Below, piece by piece: positions 18,260-29,613 of a DNA stretch of 64,000 nt. The DNA comes from Pseudomonas subflava (GTDB lineage Bacteria > Pseudomonadota > Gammaproteobacteria > Pseudomonadales > Pseudomonadaceae). The stretch is from assembly GCF_023823685.1 (NCBI RefSeq), contig NZ_JAMXBF010000006.1:372001-436000 (forward strand), written 5' to 3'. Each line of letters starts with the position of its first letter. The first letter of the stretch is position 1. A model generated the notes under the pieces. The model was not told the DNA's origin and searched no databases. It saw only the letters and a program-made list of their open reading frames with translations. The translations under genes and the position numbers were made by a program.

Positions 18260-18944
18260 TGCCGGCATCATCGTCTGTAGCGAATGCCACAAGCTGGAAT
18301 ACCTGCGCCAGGGCGAGGTTCAACACTGCACCCGCTGCGGGGCGCGCCTGCATGCGCGCAGGCCCGACAGCATCGCGCGCACCTGGGCGCTGCTGGTGAC
18401 CGCCGCCATCCTCTATATCCCGGCCAACGTGCTGCCGATCATGACCGTGAATTTTCTCGGCAAGGGCGCGCCCTCGACCATCATGGCCGGGGTGCTGGAG
18501 CTGGTGCACGCGGGCATGGTGCCGATCGCGCTGGTGGTGTTCGTCGCCAGTATCCTGGTGCCGACTTTCAAACTGGTCGGCATCGCGTTGCTGCTCTATT
18601 CAGTGCAGCGACACCAGCCGATGTCGGCCCGGCAGCGCATCCTGATGTACCGCTTCATCGAATGGATCGGCCGCTGGTCCATGCTCGACATCTTCGTCAT
18701 CGCCATCCTCGTGGCGCTGGTCAACTTCGGCAATCTCGCCAGCATCGAACCGAACCTGGGGGCGGCGGCCTTTTCCTGCGTGGTGATCCTGACCATGCTC
18801 GCGGCAGTCACCTTCGACCCGCGACTGATCTGGGACAACACGTTCGGCGAAGAGGAGATCGAGAGAGAAGAGGGGGAACCGGTGTCTGGGGACAATGACA
18901 CCGGCCGCGAGAGCGAAGCATCTGCTCCGCCCTCGAACTACTAG
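18246..18944 (+). CDS. PqiA-family membrane protein, second half
   Basis: A 232-residue homologue of the preceding gene. The zinc ribbon is CSECHKLEYLRQGEVQHCTRCG (residues about 12-33). Four transmembrane helices follow, and the tail is acidic and Ser/Asp-rich. The two genes overlap out of frame and together rebuild a full two-domain PqiA. It converges on the KGG gene with only a 3-bp gap. No pqiB/MCE gene is present, so either it lies elsewhere or the operon was cut when the neighbouring island arrived. Confidence 0.82.
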   Translation: MRALDAGIIVCSECHKLEYLRQGEVQHCTRCGARLHARRPDSIARTWALLVTAAILYIPANVLPIMTVNFLGKGAPSTIMAGVLELVHAGMVPIALVVFVASILVPTFKLVGIALLLYSVQRHQPMSARQRILMYRFIEWIGRWSMLDIFVIAILVALVNFGNLASIEPNLGAAAFSCVVILTMLAAVTFDPRLIWDNTFGEEEIEREEGEPVSGDNDTGRESEASAPPSNY

Positions 18945-18947
18945 GAC

Positions 18948-19118
18948 TCAGTTACGGCCGCCGTGGCTGTTCTGGCCACCCTTGCGACCGGCCTCAGAGG
19001 CGCGCTGAGGATCGTTTCTGAAGTTGCCACCGCTCATGCTCCCGCCTTTCTTGCCGGCTTCAGAAGCGCGCTGCGGGTCTTCAGCGAAGTTACCTTTACC
19101 ACCTCGATGTTCAGCCAT
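18948..19118 (-). CDS. KGG-repeat stress-induced protein (YciG-like)
   Basis: A 56-residue basic protein made of two copies of the KGG motif: GNFAEDPQRASEAGKKGG and GNFRNDPQRASEAGRKGG, with a Gly/Ser-rich tail. Proteins of this family (E. coli YciG; PA2146 in P. aeruginosa) are strongly induced in stationary phase or osmotic stress. The molecular function is unknown. The start was set at 19118 because AAGGAG sits 7 bases upstream. The ATG at 19124 would touch the ribosome binding site. A possible AlgU-type promoter lies about 55 bp upstream. Confidence 0.9.
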   Translation of the reverse strand: MAEHRGGKGNFAEDPQRASEAGKKGGSMSGGNFRNDPQRASEAGRKGGQNSHGGRN

Positions 19119-19542
19119 TTTCATACTCCTTGAGAGTCTTTGAGAATGAGCGCCCCGGAAGGGCTCCCTTATTCGGAGGCGATTGGCTGAAGAGGTGTTC
19201 CTTTTTTTTTGATTACTTAAAAGCATAAGGAAAGCGGCGTCGGCCCATGCGGCGTGACGTACCGGTCATAACACCTTTGGTTTGGGCCTAACCGGCCGCC
19301 TTGCTAGTCCGAATCGGCATTTATCCCTGCCGGATGGGGCACAAGGCCAGCATTGGCAGACGTTCGCCTGCGCCGGGAGTCGCTCCATTTCTGCATCTGC
19401 GAACCACCGATCCAGCGCACCGAGCACTGCATTCGGGAGAGCGCTCGCCCGCCCGCCGAGCAACTGCGCGCGGCAAAAGCTTGAATCATCGTCCGGCAGG
19501 CAAGTCGACAGGAAGACCACGCCTGGAAAGGGGAGTTTGCAG
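19119..19542. other. 424-bp region between the KGG gene and the acidic-protein gene
   Basis: Divergent intergenic region with no convincing gene. It holds an unusually AT-rich patch (about 19201-19230, with a run of ten Ts on the plus strand), the KGG promoter candidate at 19173-19200, and otherwise ordinary GC-rich sequence up to the ribosome binding site AAAGGGGAG of the next gene. Short reading frames here start upstream of real genes and look like extensions only. Confidence 0.5.
19173..19200 (-). promoter_or_regulatory. possible AlgU-type promoter of the KGG gene
   Basis: On the minus strand GAACAC (19200-19195), a 17-base spacer and TCCGA (19177-19173) resemble the AlgU consensus GAACTT-N16/17-TCTGA (4 of 6 and 4 of 5 matches). 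The distance to the start codon is about 55 bp. This is inference from pattern only. Confidence 0.4.
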
Positions 19543-19986
19543 ATGAACAAGCACAGAACAGTCGAGATCGACGATACCGAAGATCGCATGGGCTCCATGC
19601 GCGAGCTGGATTTCAGTGAGGAACGCGACGAGCGTCAGGGGCGGGTAGGTGACGAGCGTCCGCTCGAGGAGGTAGGTCAGGAATTCCCCCGTGATCGCGA
19701 AGCCCAGGCCGGCCTGAGCGGTGGCGAAGCCCTCACCGACAGCACCCACGAAGACAACGTGACCCTGGACGATCTGAGCCCCGATACCCTGTTCGACGAG
19801 ACCGGCGGCTATTCACCCGACGATCACAGCGCCAACCATCCCATCGACAAGGAGTTGAGCGTGGTGGATGAATCGCAGATCGGCGGCGGCATCGGCCTCG
19901 ACGAGGCCGAGCTGGCGCGCTCGGCCCCGCTCGACGGCAAGCCCTGGACAGACCAGGTCACCCCCGAGCGGGACGAGCGCGACTGA
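19543..19986 (+). CDS. acidic, probably disordered stress-island protein
   Basis: A 147-residue, very Asp/Glu-rich protein (MNKHRTVEIDDTEDRMGSMRELDF...) with no hydrophobic core, no Cys and no known catalytic motif. Short charged repeats recur (EERDERQGR, GDERPLEE, PERDERD). Similar Pseudomonas proteins carry vague names such as HPr-related or serine kinase/phosphatase, and nothing in the sequence supports either. A strong ribosome binding site (AAAGGGGAG) marks ATG 19543. Composition suggests an intrinsically disordered, hydrophilin-like protein, which would fit the desiccation theme but is inference. Confidence 0.75.
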   Translation: MNKHRTVEIDDTEDRMGSMRELDFSEERDERQGRVGDERPLEEVGQEFPRDREAQAGLSGGEALTDSTHEDNVTLDDLSPDTLFDETGGYSPDDHSANHPIDKELSVVDESQIGGGIGLDEAELARSAPLDGKPWTDQVTPERDERD

Positions 19987-19988
19987 CC

Positions 19989-20357
19989 TCAGCGCAGCGC
20001 GGCGATGAGCTCGTCCTTGCGCATGGTGGAGCGCCCGCGGATGTCGCGCTTGCGGGCCATGTCCAGCAGCTCCTGCTTGTTCATCGACTCCAGCTTGTTG
20101 CCCGGCCGCGGCGAGCCCTTGCGGGTGGCCACGGCCCTGCGAGCCGATGACTTGCGCGAGGCCTGCTTGGCCTGCGGGCTCTTGCTCTGGCCCGAGCCGC
20201 CCTTGCGCTCGCCGCCGCCGGACTGCTTGTTCACCGTGGCCCAGGCGCGCGATTCCGCCTCGCCCTTGGAGACACCGCGGGACTCGTAGCTTTCCTCGAT
20301 GTGCTCGGCTTTACGCTTCTGCTTGTCGGTGTACTTGTCTTTGCTACCGCGTGGCAT
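19989..20357 (-). CDS. basic protein with C-terminal Rho_N/SAP-like domain
   Basis: A 122-residue, Lys/Arg/Ser-rich protein. The N-terminal 50 residues (MPRGSKDKYTDKQKRKAEHIEE... RAWATVNKQSGGG) match a short conserved module seen in many stress-linked small proteins, often called plasmid stabilisation protein. A flexible Ser/Lys linker follows. The C-terminal 33 residues (MNKQELLDMARKRDIRGRST...) resemble the Rho termination factor N-terminal helix-extended-loop-helix, a nucleic-acid-binding fold. DNA or RNA binding is therefore likely. It converges on the acidic-protein gene with a 2-bp gap. Ribosome binding site GGAGAAGACC before ATG 20357. Confidence 0.78.
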   Translation of the reverse strand: MPRGSKDKYTDKQKRKAEHIEESYESRGVSKGEAESRAWATVNKQSGGGERKGGSGQSKSPQAKQASRKSSARRAVATRKGSPRPGNKLESMNKQELLDMARKRDIRGRSTMRKDELIAALR

Positions 20358-20494
20358 GGTCTTCTCTCCGATGGCGCCGCCGCAGCGGCCTGTTCAGTAA
20401 AGAAGCGCGGTATGGCGGTTAGTTCGAAATTTCCTCAAAACCTTCGGTGGGGCGCAGCGGTCATTTGCTAGAGACCCTGTGGAGCGAACCCGCC

Positions 20495-20671
20495 ATGACT
20501 CTTCTGTGCCTGATTTCCGGCTGCCATTGGTTCCCGTCCTGTGCCGAAGCGGTGCGCCTCGGCGGCTCCGAGCTGCTGCACGAAAGCTGCAGCCGCTGCG
20601 GCACTCGTCGATATCGGCGCCCGGGTGACGATGCGCCGTTGTTCAGCCTGCGCCCCACGCGCATCCGCTGA
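20495..20671 (+). CDS. small Cys-rich protein (paralogue of 46637-46777)
   Basis: A 58-residue protein starting MTLLCLISGCHWFPSC and carrying CSRCGTRRYRR near its centre. The spaced cysteines suggest a zinc ribbon. It is clearly related to the 46-residue protein at 46637 (C-LI-x-GC-x-W ... CSRCG-x-x-RY). Its stop overlaps the ATG of the mgtC-like gene (TGATG), so the two are translationally coupled. A family of Cys-rich Pseudomonas small proteins of this type exists in databases as I recall, without a function. Confidence 0.7.
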   Translation: MTLLCLISGCHWFPSCAEAVRLGGSELLHESCSRCGTRRYRRPGDDAPLFSLRPTRIR

Positions 20672-21159
20672 TGGAGCTGAGCGCGACACTGTCGGTGATG
20701 TTGCAGCAGGAGTTCGCCGACCTAGACAACACCCAGCAGATGCTACGCGCCGGGTTGCGCCTGTTTACCGCGGCGCTGCTCGGCGGCCTGCTCGGCTTCG
20801 AGCGCGAGGCCAAGGGCAAGGCGGCGGGCCTGCGCACCCACATGCTGGTCACCCTCGGCGCGGCCATGTTCGTCATGCCGCTGCAGATGGAAAACGCCGA
20901 GCACGATGCCCTCAGCCGGGTCGTCCAGGGCATTGCTGCCGGCATCGGTTTCCTCTGTGCCGGCACCATCCTCAAGGGTGATCGCTGCAGCCAAATCAAG
21001 GGCCTCACCACCTCGGCCTCGCTCTGGTTCGCCACCGCCATCGGCATCACCGTCGGCCTGGGGCATGTCGGCACCGCCGTGCTCGGCGTGCTGTTCGCCC
21101 TGATCATCCTGCATGCCCTGCCGTTCCTGGAACGGCCGGACAAAGAGACACCGCGTTAA
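20671..21159 (+). CDS. MgtC/SapB-family membrane protein
   Basis: A 162-residue inner-membrane protein with four to five hydrophobic helices. Family motifs are LLGGLLGFEREAKGKAAGLRTHMLV (residues about 37-61) and GIAAGIGFLCAGTILK, followed by GLTTSASLWFATAIG. It lacks the C-terminal ACT-like cytoplasmic domain of long MgtC proteins. MgtC proteins influence survival under low Mg2+, acid and intracellular conditions, partly through inhibition of the F-ATPase. ATG overlaps the stop of the Cys-rich gene. The next gene starts 12 bp after its stop. Confidence 0.88.
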   Translation: MELSATLSVMLQQEFADLDNTQQMLRAGLRLFTAALLGGLLGFEREAKGKAAGLRTHMLVTLGAAMFVMPLQMENAEHDALSRVVQGIAAGIGFLCAGTILKGDRCSQIKGLTTSASLWFATAIGITVGLGHVGTAVLGVLFALIILHALPFLERPDKETPR

Positions 21160-21171
21160 GAGGACTGCCTC

Positions 21172-21414
21172 ATGTTTCGCGAATTCGAACACTGCACGGC
21201 CTGGACCGACTCCATGTACAGCGGAGCCGGTTTCGTCGGCCTGATCGAATACCAGCCCAAGCGCTACGGCAGCGAGGTCACCGTGCTCTGGGTGATCGAC
21301 CCGACCTGCCTCTGCGAGCGCGAGGCCGAGAACTCCGCCGAACGCATGCTGCAGGCCATCCTCGACATCCATCCGGACCGCGGAGTGCTCTACGCCGACG
21401 GTATCCCGCTGTAA
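21172..21414 (+). CDS. small conserved-looking protein of unknown function
   Basis: An 80-residue protein (MFREFEHCTAWTDSMYSGAGFVGLIEYQP...) ending GVLYADGIPL. Alternating strands and one amphipathic helix (REAENSAERMLQAILDI) suggest a compact alpha-beta fold. Ribosome binding site GAGGAC lies just before it. It sits between the mgtC-like gene and the glgE promoter. I do not recognise a family and see no active-site signature. Confidence 0.6.
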   Translation: MFREFEHCTAWTDSMYSGAGFVGLIEYQPKRYGSEVTVLWVIDPTCLCEREAENSAERMLQAILDIHPDRGVLYADGIPL

Positions 21415-21422
21415 GGCCGCCT

Positions 21423-21450
21423 GAACTTTTGTCTTCGCGCCGGGCTCGGA
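21423..21450 (+). promoter_or_regulatory. AlgU (sigma22)-type promoter upstream of glgE
   Basis: GAACTT (21423-21428) is a perfect -35. After a 17-base spacer comes TCGGA (21446-21450), a 4 of 5 match to TCTGA. It lies about 60 bp before the glgE ATG in the 96-bp gap. AlgU governs osmotic and envelope stress genes in Pseudomonas, which fits the trehalose/glucan operon that follows. Confidence 0.6.
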
Positions 21451-21510
21451 GACAGAGGGGCCCGAGGCCTCCCTCCGTTCCTCAATCCAGGCCCAAGGAG
21501 AGCCGTCGCG

Positions 21511-23502
21511 ATGCCTTCGATTCACCAGGCCGACCCGCATACCAGCGCCACCCACGCCGCCGCCGTCGCGCGCATTGCCATCGAATCCGTAGCGCCCCAG
21601 GTCGAGGGCGGCCGCTTTGCCGCCAAGTGCCTGGCGAACGAGGCGCTGGAGGTGACCGCGGTGATCTTTACCGATGGCCATGACCAAATCGCCGCCGCGC
21701 TGCTGTGGCGCGGCCCCGACGAGGCGGAATGGAACCGTGTGCCGATGCGCGCACAGGGTAACGATCACTGGCAGGCATGGATGGTGCCGGGCACCCTGGG
21801 CAGGACGGAGTTCTGCATCGAGGCCTGGCAGGATGTTTACGCCACTTACCATCTCGAGCTGAAGAAGAAATACGCGGCCGGCGTTCCCGTGACGCTGGAG
21901 GTGCAGGAGGGCGAGCAACTGCTGCGCCGCATCGCTGATGAGGCGCCGGAGCATCTCGGCGAGCGCTTCGACGCGCTGCTGACACGCTTCGCCGACTGTG
22001 AATCCCTGGAGCAGCGCGTGGCCGTGCTGCTCGACCCGCTCACCGGCGAGCTGATGAGCAAGGGCGAACACCGCCCGCACCTGACCCGCAGTGCCATCTA
22101 CCCGCTGGACGTCGACCGCTCGCTGGCCCAGTTCGCTAGCTGGTACGAGCTGTTCCCGCGCTCGGAGAGCGGCGACCCGCATCGCCATGGCACCTTCAAG
22201 GATGTGCACCGGCGCCTGCCGGACATCGCCGCGATGGGCTTCGACGTGCTGTATTTCCCGCCGATCCACCCCATCGGCAGGACCCACCGCAAGGGCCCGA
22301 ACAACAGTCTCAAGGCCAGCGCCGGCGACCCCGGCAGCCCGTATGCCATCGGCAGCGAGGAGGGCGGGCACGAGGCGGTCCATCCCGAGCTGGGTACGCT
22401 CGAGGACTTCCGCGAGCTGGTGCAGGCGGCCCGCCAGCACAATCTGGAAGTGGCGCTGGACTTCGCCATCCAGTGTTCGCCCGACCATCCCTGGCTGAAG
22501 CAGCATCCGGGCTGGTTCAGCTGGCGCCCGGACGGCACCATCCGCCACGCCGAGAACCCGCCGAAGAAGTACGAAGACATCGTCAACGTCGACTTCTACG
22601 CCGAGGCGGCCGTACCGGATTTGTGGCTGGCGCTGCTGGACGTGGTGCTGGGCTGGGTGGAGCAGGGCGTCACGCTGTTTCGCGTCGACAACCCGCACAC
22701 CAAGCCGATGCCGTTCTGGGAGTGGCTGATCGCCGAGGTGCGTCGCGAGCATCCCGAGGTGATTTTTCTCGCCGAGGCCTTTACCCGTCCCGCGATGATG
22801 GCGCGCCTGGGCAAGCTCGGCTTCGCCCAGAGCTACACCTACTTCACTTGGCGCAATACCAAGCAGGAACTGGCCGAGTACTTCACCGAGCTCAACCAGT
22901 CGCCCTGGCGCCACTGCTACCGGCCGAACTTCTTCGTCAACACGCCGGACATCAACCCCTATTTCCTGCAGCGCTCCGGCCGCGCCGGATTCCTCATCCG
23001 CGCCGCGCTGGCCACCATGGGCTCAGGCCTGTGGGGCATGTATTCCGGCTTCGAGCTGTGCGAGGGCGAGCCGGTGCCGGGCAAGGAAGAGTACCTGGAC
23101 TCGGAGAAGTACCAGTTGCGCACCCGCGACTACCACGCGCCGGGCAACATCGTCGGCGAGATCAGCCGGCTGAACCAGATCCGCCGCGACAACCGCGCGC
23201 TGCACACGCATCTCGGCTTCCAGGCCTACAACGTCTGGAACGACAACATCCTCTACTTCGGCAAGCGCACTGCCGAGGGCGACAACTTCATTCTGGTCGC
23301 CATCAGCCTCGACCCGCACAACGCCCAGGAGGCGAATTTCGAGCTGCCGCTCTGGGAATTCGGCCTGCCCGACGATGCCCCCCTGGAAGGCGAAGACCTG
23401 ATGAACGGACACCGCTGGACCTGGCACGGCAAGGTGCAGTGGATGCGCATTGAACCCTGGCATTTGCCGTTCGGCATCTGGCGCGTGCGCCCGGTGCGCT
23501 GA
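21511..23502 (+). CDS. glgE: alpha-1,4-glucan:maltose-1-phosphate maltosyltransferase
   Basis: A 663-residue GH13_3 enzyme that extends alpha-1,4-glucan with maltose-1-phosphate. An N-terminal beta-sandwich (about 20-115) precedes the TIM barrel. The nucleophile is in FRVDNPHTKP (Asp about 393) and the acid/base is in FLAEAFTRP (Glu about 422), close to the numbering of Streptomyces GlgE. WFSWRPDGTIRHAENPPKKY is another hallmark. AAGGAG precedes ATG 21511. It is the first gene of the glgE-treS/mak-glgB operon (12-bp gap to treS), the classic GlgE pathway order. Confidence 0.96.
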   Translation: MPSIHQADPHTSATHAAAVARIAIESVAPQVEGGRFAAKCLANEALEVTAVIFTDGHDQIAAALLWRGPDEAEWNRVPMRAQGNDHWQAWMVPGTLGRTEFCIEAWQDVYATYHLELKKKYAAGVPVTLEVQEGEQLLRRIADEAPEHLGERFDALLTRFADCESLEQRVAVLLDPLTGELMSKGEHRPHLTRSAIYPLDVDRSLAQFASWYELFPRSESGDPHRHGTFKDVHRRLPDIAAMGFDVLYFPPIHPIGRTHRKGPNNSLKASAGDPGSPYAIGSEEGGHEAVHPELGTLEDFRELVQAARQHNLEVALDFAIQCSPDHPWLKQHPGWFSWRPDGTIRHAENPPKKYEDIVNVDFYAEAAVPDLWLALLDVVLGWVEQGVTLFRVDNPHTKPMPFWEWLIAEVRREHPEVIFLAEAFTRPAMMARLGKLGFAQSYTYFTWRNTKQELAEYFTELNQSPWRHCYRPNFFVNTPDINPYFLQRSGRAGFLIRAALATMGSGLWGMYSGFELCEGEPVPGKEEYLDSEKYQLRTRDYHAPGNIVGEISRLNQIRRDNRALHTHLGFQAYNVWNDNILYFGKRTAEGDNFILVAISLDPHNAQEANFELPLWEFGLPDDAPLEGEDLMNGHRWTWHGKVQWMRIEPWHLPFGIWRVRPVR

Positions 23503-23514
23503 TAGGAGCTACGC

Positions 23515-26804
<3,290 letters not shown>

Positions 26805-26808
<4 letters not shown>

Positions 26809-28973
26809 ACGATTTGGAACGCCTGCGCCGCGCAGAGCACGGGGACCCGTTCAGCTATCTCGGGCCCCAACGCGACGAGCAGGGGGCGCTGGTGCGCGCG
26901 TGGCTGCCCGGCGCCCTGGCGGTGGAACTGATCGCCGCCGACAACGGCGAAGTGATCGGCGCCATGCGTCTGGAAGACGCCGCCGGGCTGTTCAGCCTGC
27001 GTCTGGACGAGCCGCGCCGTTATCGCCTGCGCATCCACTGGCCGGAGAGCGAGCAGGAGATCGAGGACCCCTATTCCTACGGCCCGCTGCTGGGCGATAT
27101 CGACCTGTACCTGTTCGCCGAAGGCAACCACCGCGACCTCGGCCGCTGTTTCGGCGCCCAGCTGACGGAAATCGACGGCGTGCCTGGCGTGCGTTTCGCC
27201 GTGTGGGCGCCGAATGCTCGGCGCGTCTCGGTGGTGGGTGGCTTCAACGGTTGGGACGGCCGTCGCCATCCGATGCGCCTGCGCTACCCGAGCGGGGTGT
27301 GGGAGCTGTTCATCCCGCGCCTGGCCGTGGGCGAGGTGTACAAGTACGAGATTCTCGGTAGCGACGGCGTATTGCCGCTCAAGGCCGATCCGCTGGCGCT
27401 GCAGGGCGAGGCGCCGCCGGCTACCGGCTCGCGGGTCGCGGCGCCGCTGCAATTCGAATGGCACGACCAGGACTGGCTGGCGCGGCGCAAGGAGACGCAG
27501 GGCCACGACCGTCCGCTGAGCATCTACGAGATGCACGTGGGCTCCTGGCAGCATGTGGACGATCGCCCGCCGAGCTGGGCCGAACTGGCCGAGCGGCTGA
27601 TCCCGTACGTGCAGGACATGGGCTTCACCCATATCGAGCTGCTGCCGATTATGGAACACCCGTTCGGTGGCTCCTGGGGCTACCAGCCGCTGTCGATGTT
27701 CGCGCCGACGTCGCGCTACGGCTCGCCAGCGGATTTCGCCGCCTTCGTCGATGCCTGCCACCAGGCCGGCATCGGCGTCATCCTCGACTGGGTGCCGGCG
27801 CATTTTCCCACCGACGAACACGGCCTGGCGCGCTTCGACGGCACGGCCCTGTACGAATACGCGCACCCCTTCGAGGGGTTCCACCAGGACTGGGATACCT
27901 ACATCTACAACCTCGGCCGCACCGAGGTGCACGGCTTCATGCTGGCCTCGGCGCTGCACTGGCTGCGCATCTATCACATCGACGGCCTGCGCGTGGATGC
28001 GGTGGCCTCGATGCTGTACCGCGACTATTCGCGCAAGGACGGCGAATGGATTCCCAACCGCCATGGCGGCCGCGAGAACCTGGAGGCCATCGAGTTCCTC
28101 CGGCGCCTCAACGACGTGGTGGCCAGCGAGGCGCCGGGCGCCCTGGTGATCGCCGAGGAATCCACCGCCTGGCCGGGCGTGAGCCGGCCGAGCGGCGAGG
28201 GCGGGCTGGGCTTCGCCTACAAATGGAACATGGGCTGGATGCACGACAGCCTGGCCTACATCCACGAAGACCCGGTGCACCGCAGCTTCCACCACCACCA
28301 GCTGACGTTCGGCCTGATCTACGCCTTCTCCGAGCATTTCGTCCTGCCCATCTCCCACGACGAGGTGGTGCACGGCAAGGGTTCGCTGCTGGGCAAGATG
28401 CCCGGTGATCGCTGGCAGCAGTTCGCCAACCTGCGCCTGTTCCTGTCCTACATGTGGATGCACCCGGGCAAGAAGCTGCTGTTCATGGGCTGCGAGTTCG
28501 GCCAGTGGCGCGAGTGGGACCACGACCAGCAACTGGACTGGTACCTGCTGCGCTATGGCGAGCACAGCGGCGTGCAGACGCTGGTGCGCGAGCTGAATCG
28601 TTTGTACCGCGAGCGCCCGGCGCTGCATCGCCAGGACAGCCGCGCCGAGGGCTTCCAGTGGCTGATCGGCGACGACCAGCGCAACAGCGTGTTCGCCTGG
28701 CTGCGACACGCCGAGGGCGAGGCGCCGCTGCTGGTGGTGCTGAATTTCACCCCGGTGCCGCGCAACGGCTACCACGTCGGCGTGCCGCAGCGTGGGCGCT
28801 GGCAGGTGCTGCTGAACAGCGATGATGAACGCTTCCTGGGCTCCGGTGCCGGCAGCCGTGGCGAGCTCGATTGCTCGATAGAGGCGGCCCACGGCCAGGC
28901 CCAGTCGCTGAACCTCGATCTGCCGCCGCTGGGCCTCCTGGTGCTCGCGCCGATGCCCGAGCACAACGGCTAA
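26805..28973 (+). CDS. glgB: 1,4-alpha-glucan branching enzyme
   Basis: A 722-residue GH13_9 enzyme that creates alpha-1,6 branches in the GlgE-made glucan. It has an N-terminal CBM48 region (about 110-210, [22 protein letters not shown]), then the barrel with [12 protein letters not shown] (Asp about 398), [12 protein letters not shown] (Glu about 451) and [15 protein letters not shown] GlgB C-terminal beta domain ends the protein. Full length for the family. It is the last gene of the operon, with a start overlapping treS by 4 bp. Confidence 0.96.
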
Positions 28974-28990
28974 GTGCTTGATCTAGAGGC

Positions 28991-29010
28991 CCTACCGCCC
29001 ATCGGGTAGG
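28991..29010 (+). terminator. weak hairpin after glgB
   Basis: CCTACC and GGTAGG pair around an eight-base loop, 17 bp after the glgB stop. There is no T-tract, so termination would have to be Rho-assisted or partial. Confidence 0.3.
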
Positions 29011-29118
29011 TGGAACGTCCATCGAAGCGGCCGAGTCGATTCCTTCAAGCGGCGCAGGCAACTGCGCCTCTCCAGTCATCCAACCAGCCGCCGGCAAGCC
29101 CGGCAAAGGAAGAGAGTG

Positions 29119-29562
29119 ATGAGCGACACCATCAAGATCCTCAACAACCTGATCGAGACCAGCAAGGACGGCGAGGCCGGTTTCCGCACCTGCGCCAAGG
29201 ACGTCAAGGACACGCAGCTGCAGTCCCTGTTCAACAACCGCGCCCGCGAGTGCGCCGCTGCCGCCGGTGAGCTGCAGGGCCTGGTGCTCGAGCTGGGCGG
29301 CAAGCCGGAAGACAGCACCAGCGTGGGCGGCGACATGCACCGCCGCTGGGTAGACCTCAAGTCGCTGATCACCGGCAAGAGCGACGAGGCCATCCTCAAC
29401 GAGTGTGAGCGTGGCGAAGACGTGGCCAAGAAGCACTATGCCGAGGCCCTGGAAAAGGATCTGCCGCCGAATGTGCGCGAAGTCGTGCAGCGTCAGTACG
29501 CCGGCGTGATCCGCAACCACGATCAGATCAAGGCCCTGCGCAACGTCGCACGCGCCAGCTGA
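29119..29562 (+). CDS. PA2169-family four-helix-bundle protein (DUF2383)
   Basis: A 147-residue, all-helical soluble protein (MSDTIKILNNLIETSKDGEAGFRTCAKDVKD...). It has the ferritin-like DUF2383 pattern: FRTCA on helix 1, LFNNRARECAAAA on helix 2, HRRWVDLKSLITGKSD between helices, and a final HDQIKALRN. Metal-binding Glu/His are plausible but not provable here. P. aeruginosa PA2169 is stationary-phase/anaerobic-stress induced as far as I recall. ATG 29119 is preferred to GTG 29116, with GGAAGAGAG upstream. A strong terminator follows. Confidence 0.85.
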   Translation: MSDTIKILNNLIETSKDGEAGFRTCAKDVKDTQLQSLFNNRARECAAAAGELQGLVLELGGKPEDSTSVGGDMHRRWVDLKSLITGKSDEAILNECERGEDVAKKHYAEALEKDLPPNVREVVQRQYAGVIRNHDQIKALRNVARAS

Positions 29563-29579
29563 TCGAACCTGCGGTAACC

Positions 29580-29613
29580 AAGGCCCATGAGCTTCGGCTC
29601 ATGGGCCTTTTTA
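29580..29613 (+). terminator. strong terminator between convergent genes
   Basis: AAGGCCCATGAGC - TTCG - GCTCATGGGCCTT followed by TTT, a 13-bp perfect stem. The run of As is weaker on the other side, but the hairpin overlaps the stop of the convergent antiporter gene and may work in both directions. Confidence 0.93.

Noticed and set aside
20398..20425. GAACTA followed 16-17 bases later by TCTTT/CTTTA upstream of the basic Rho_N-type gene (minus strand)
   Set aside because: The -35 is fair but the -10 does not fit TCNNA, so it was not called a promoter.
20743..22914. 723-codon open frame on the minus strand opposite mgtC and glgE
   Set aside because: Antisense to two clear genes, no recognisable domain, composition of a shadow frame.
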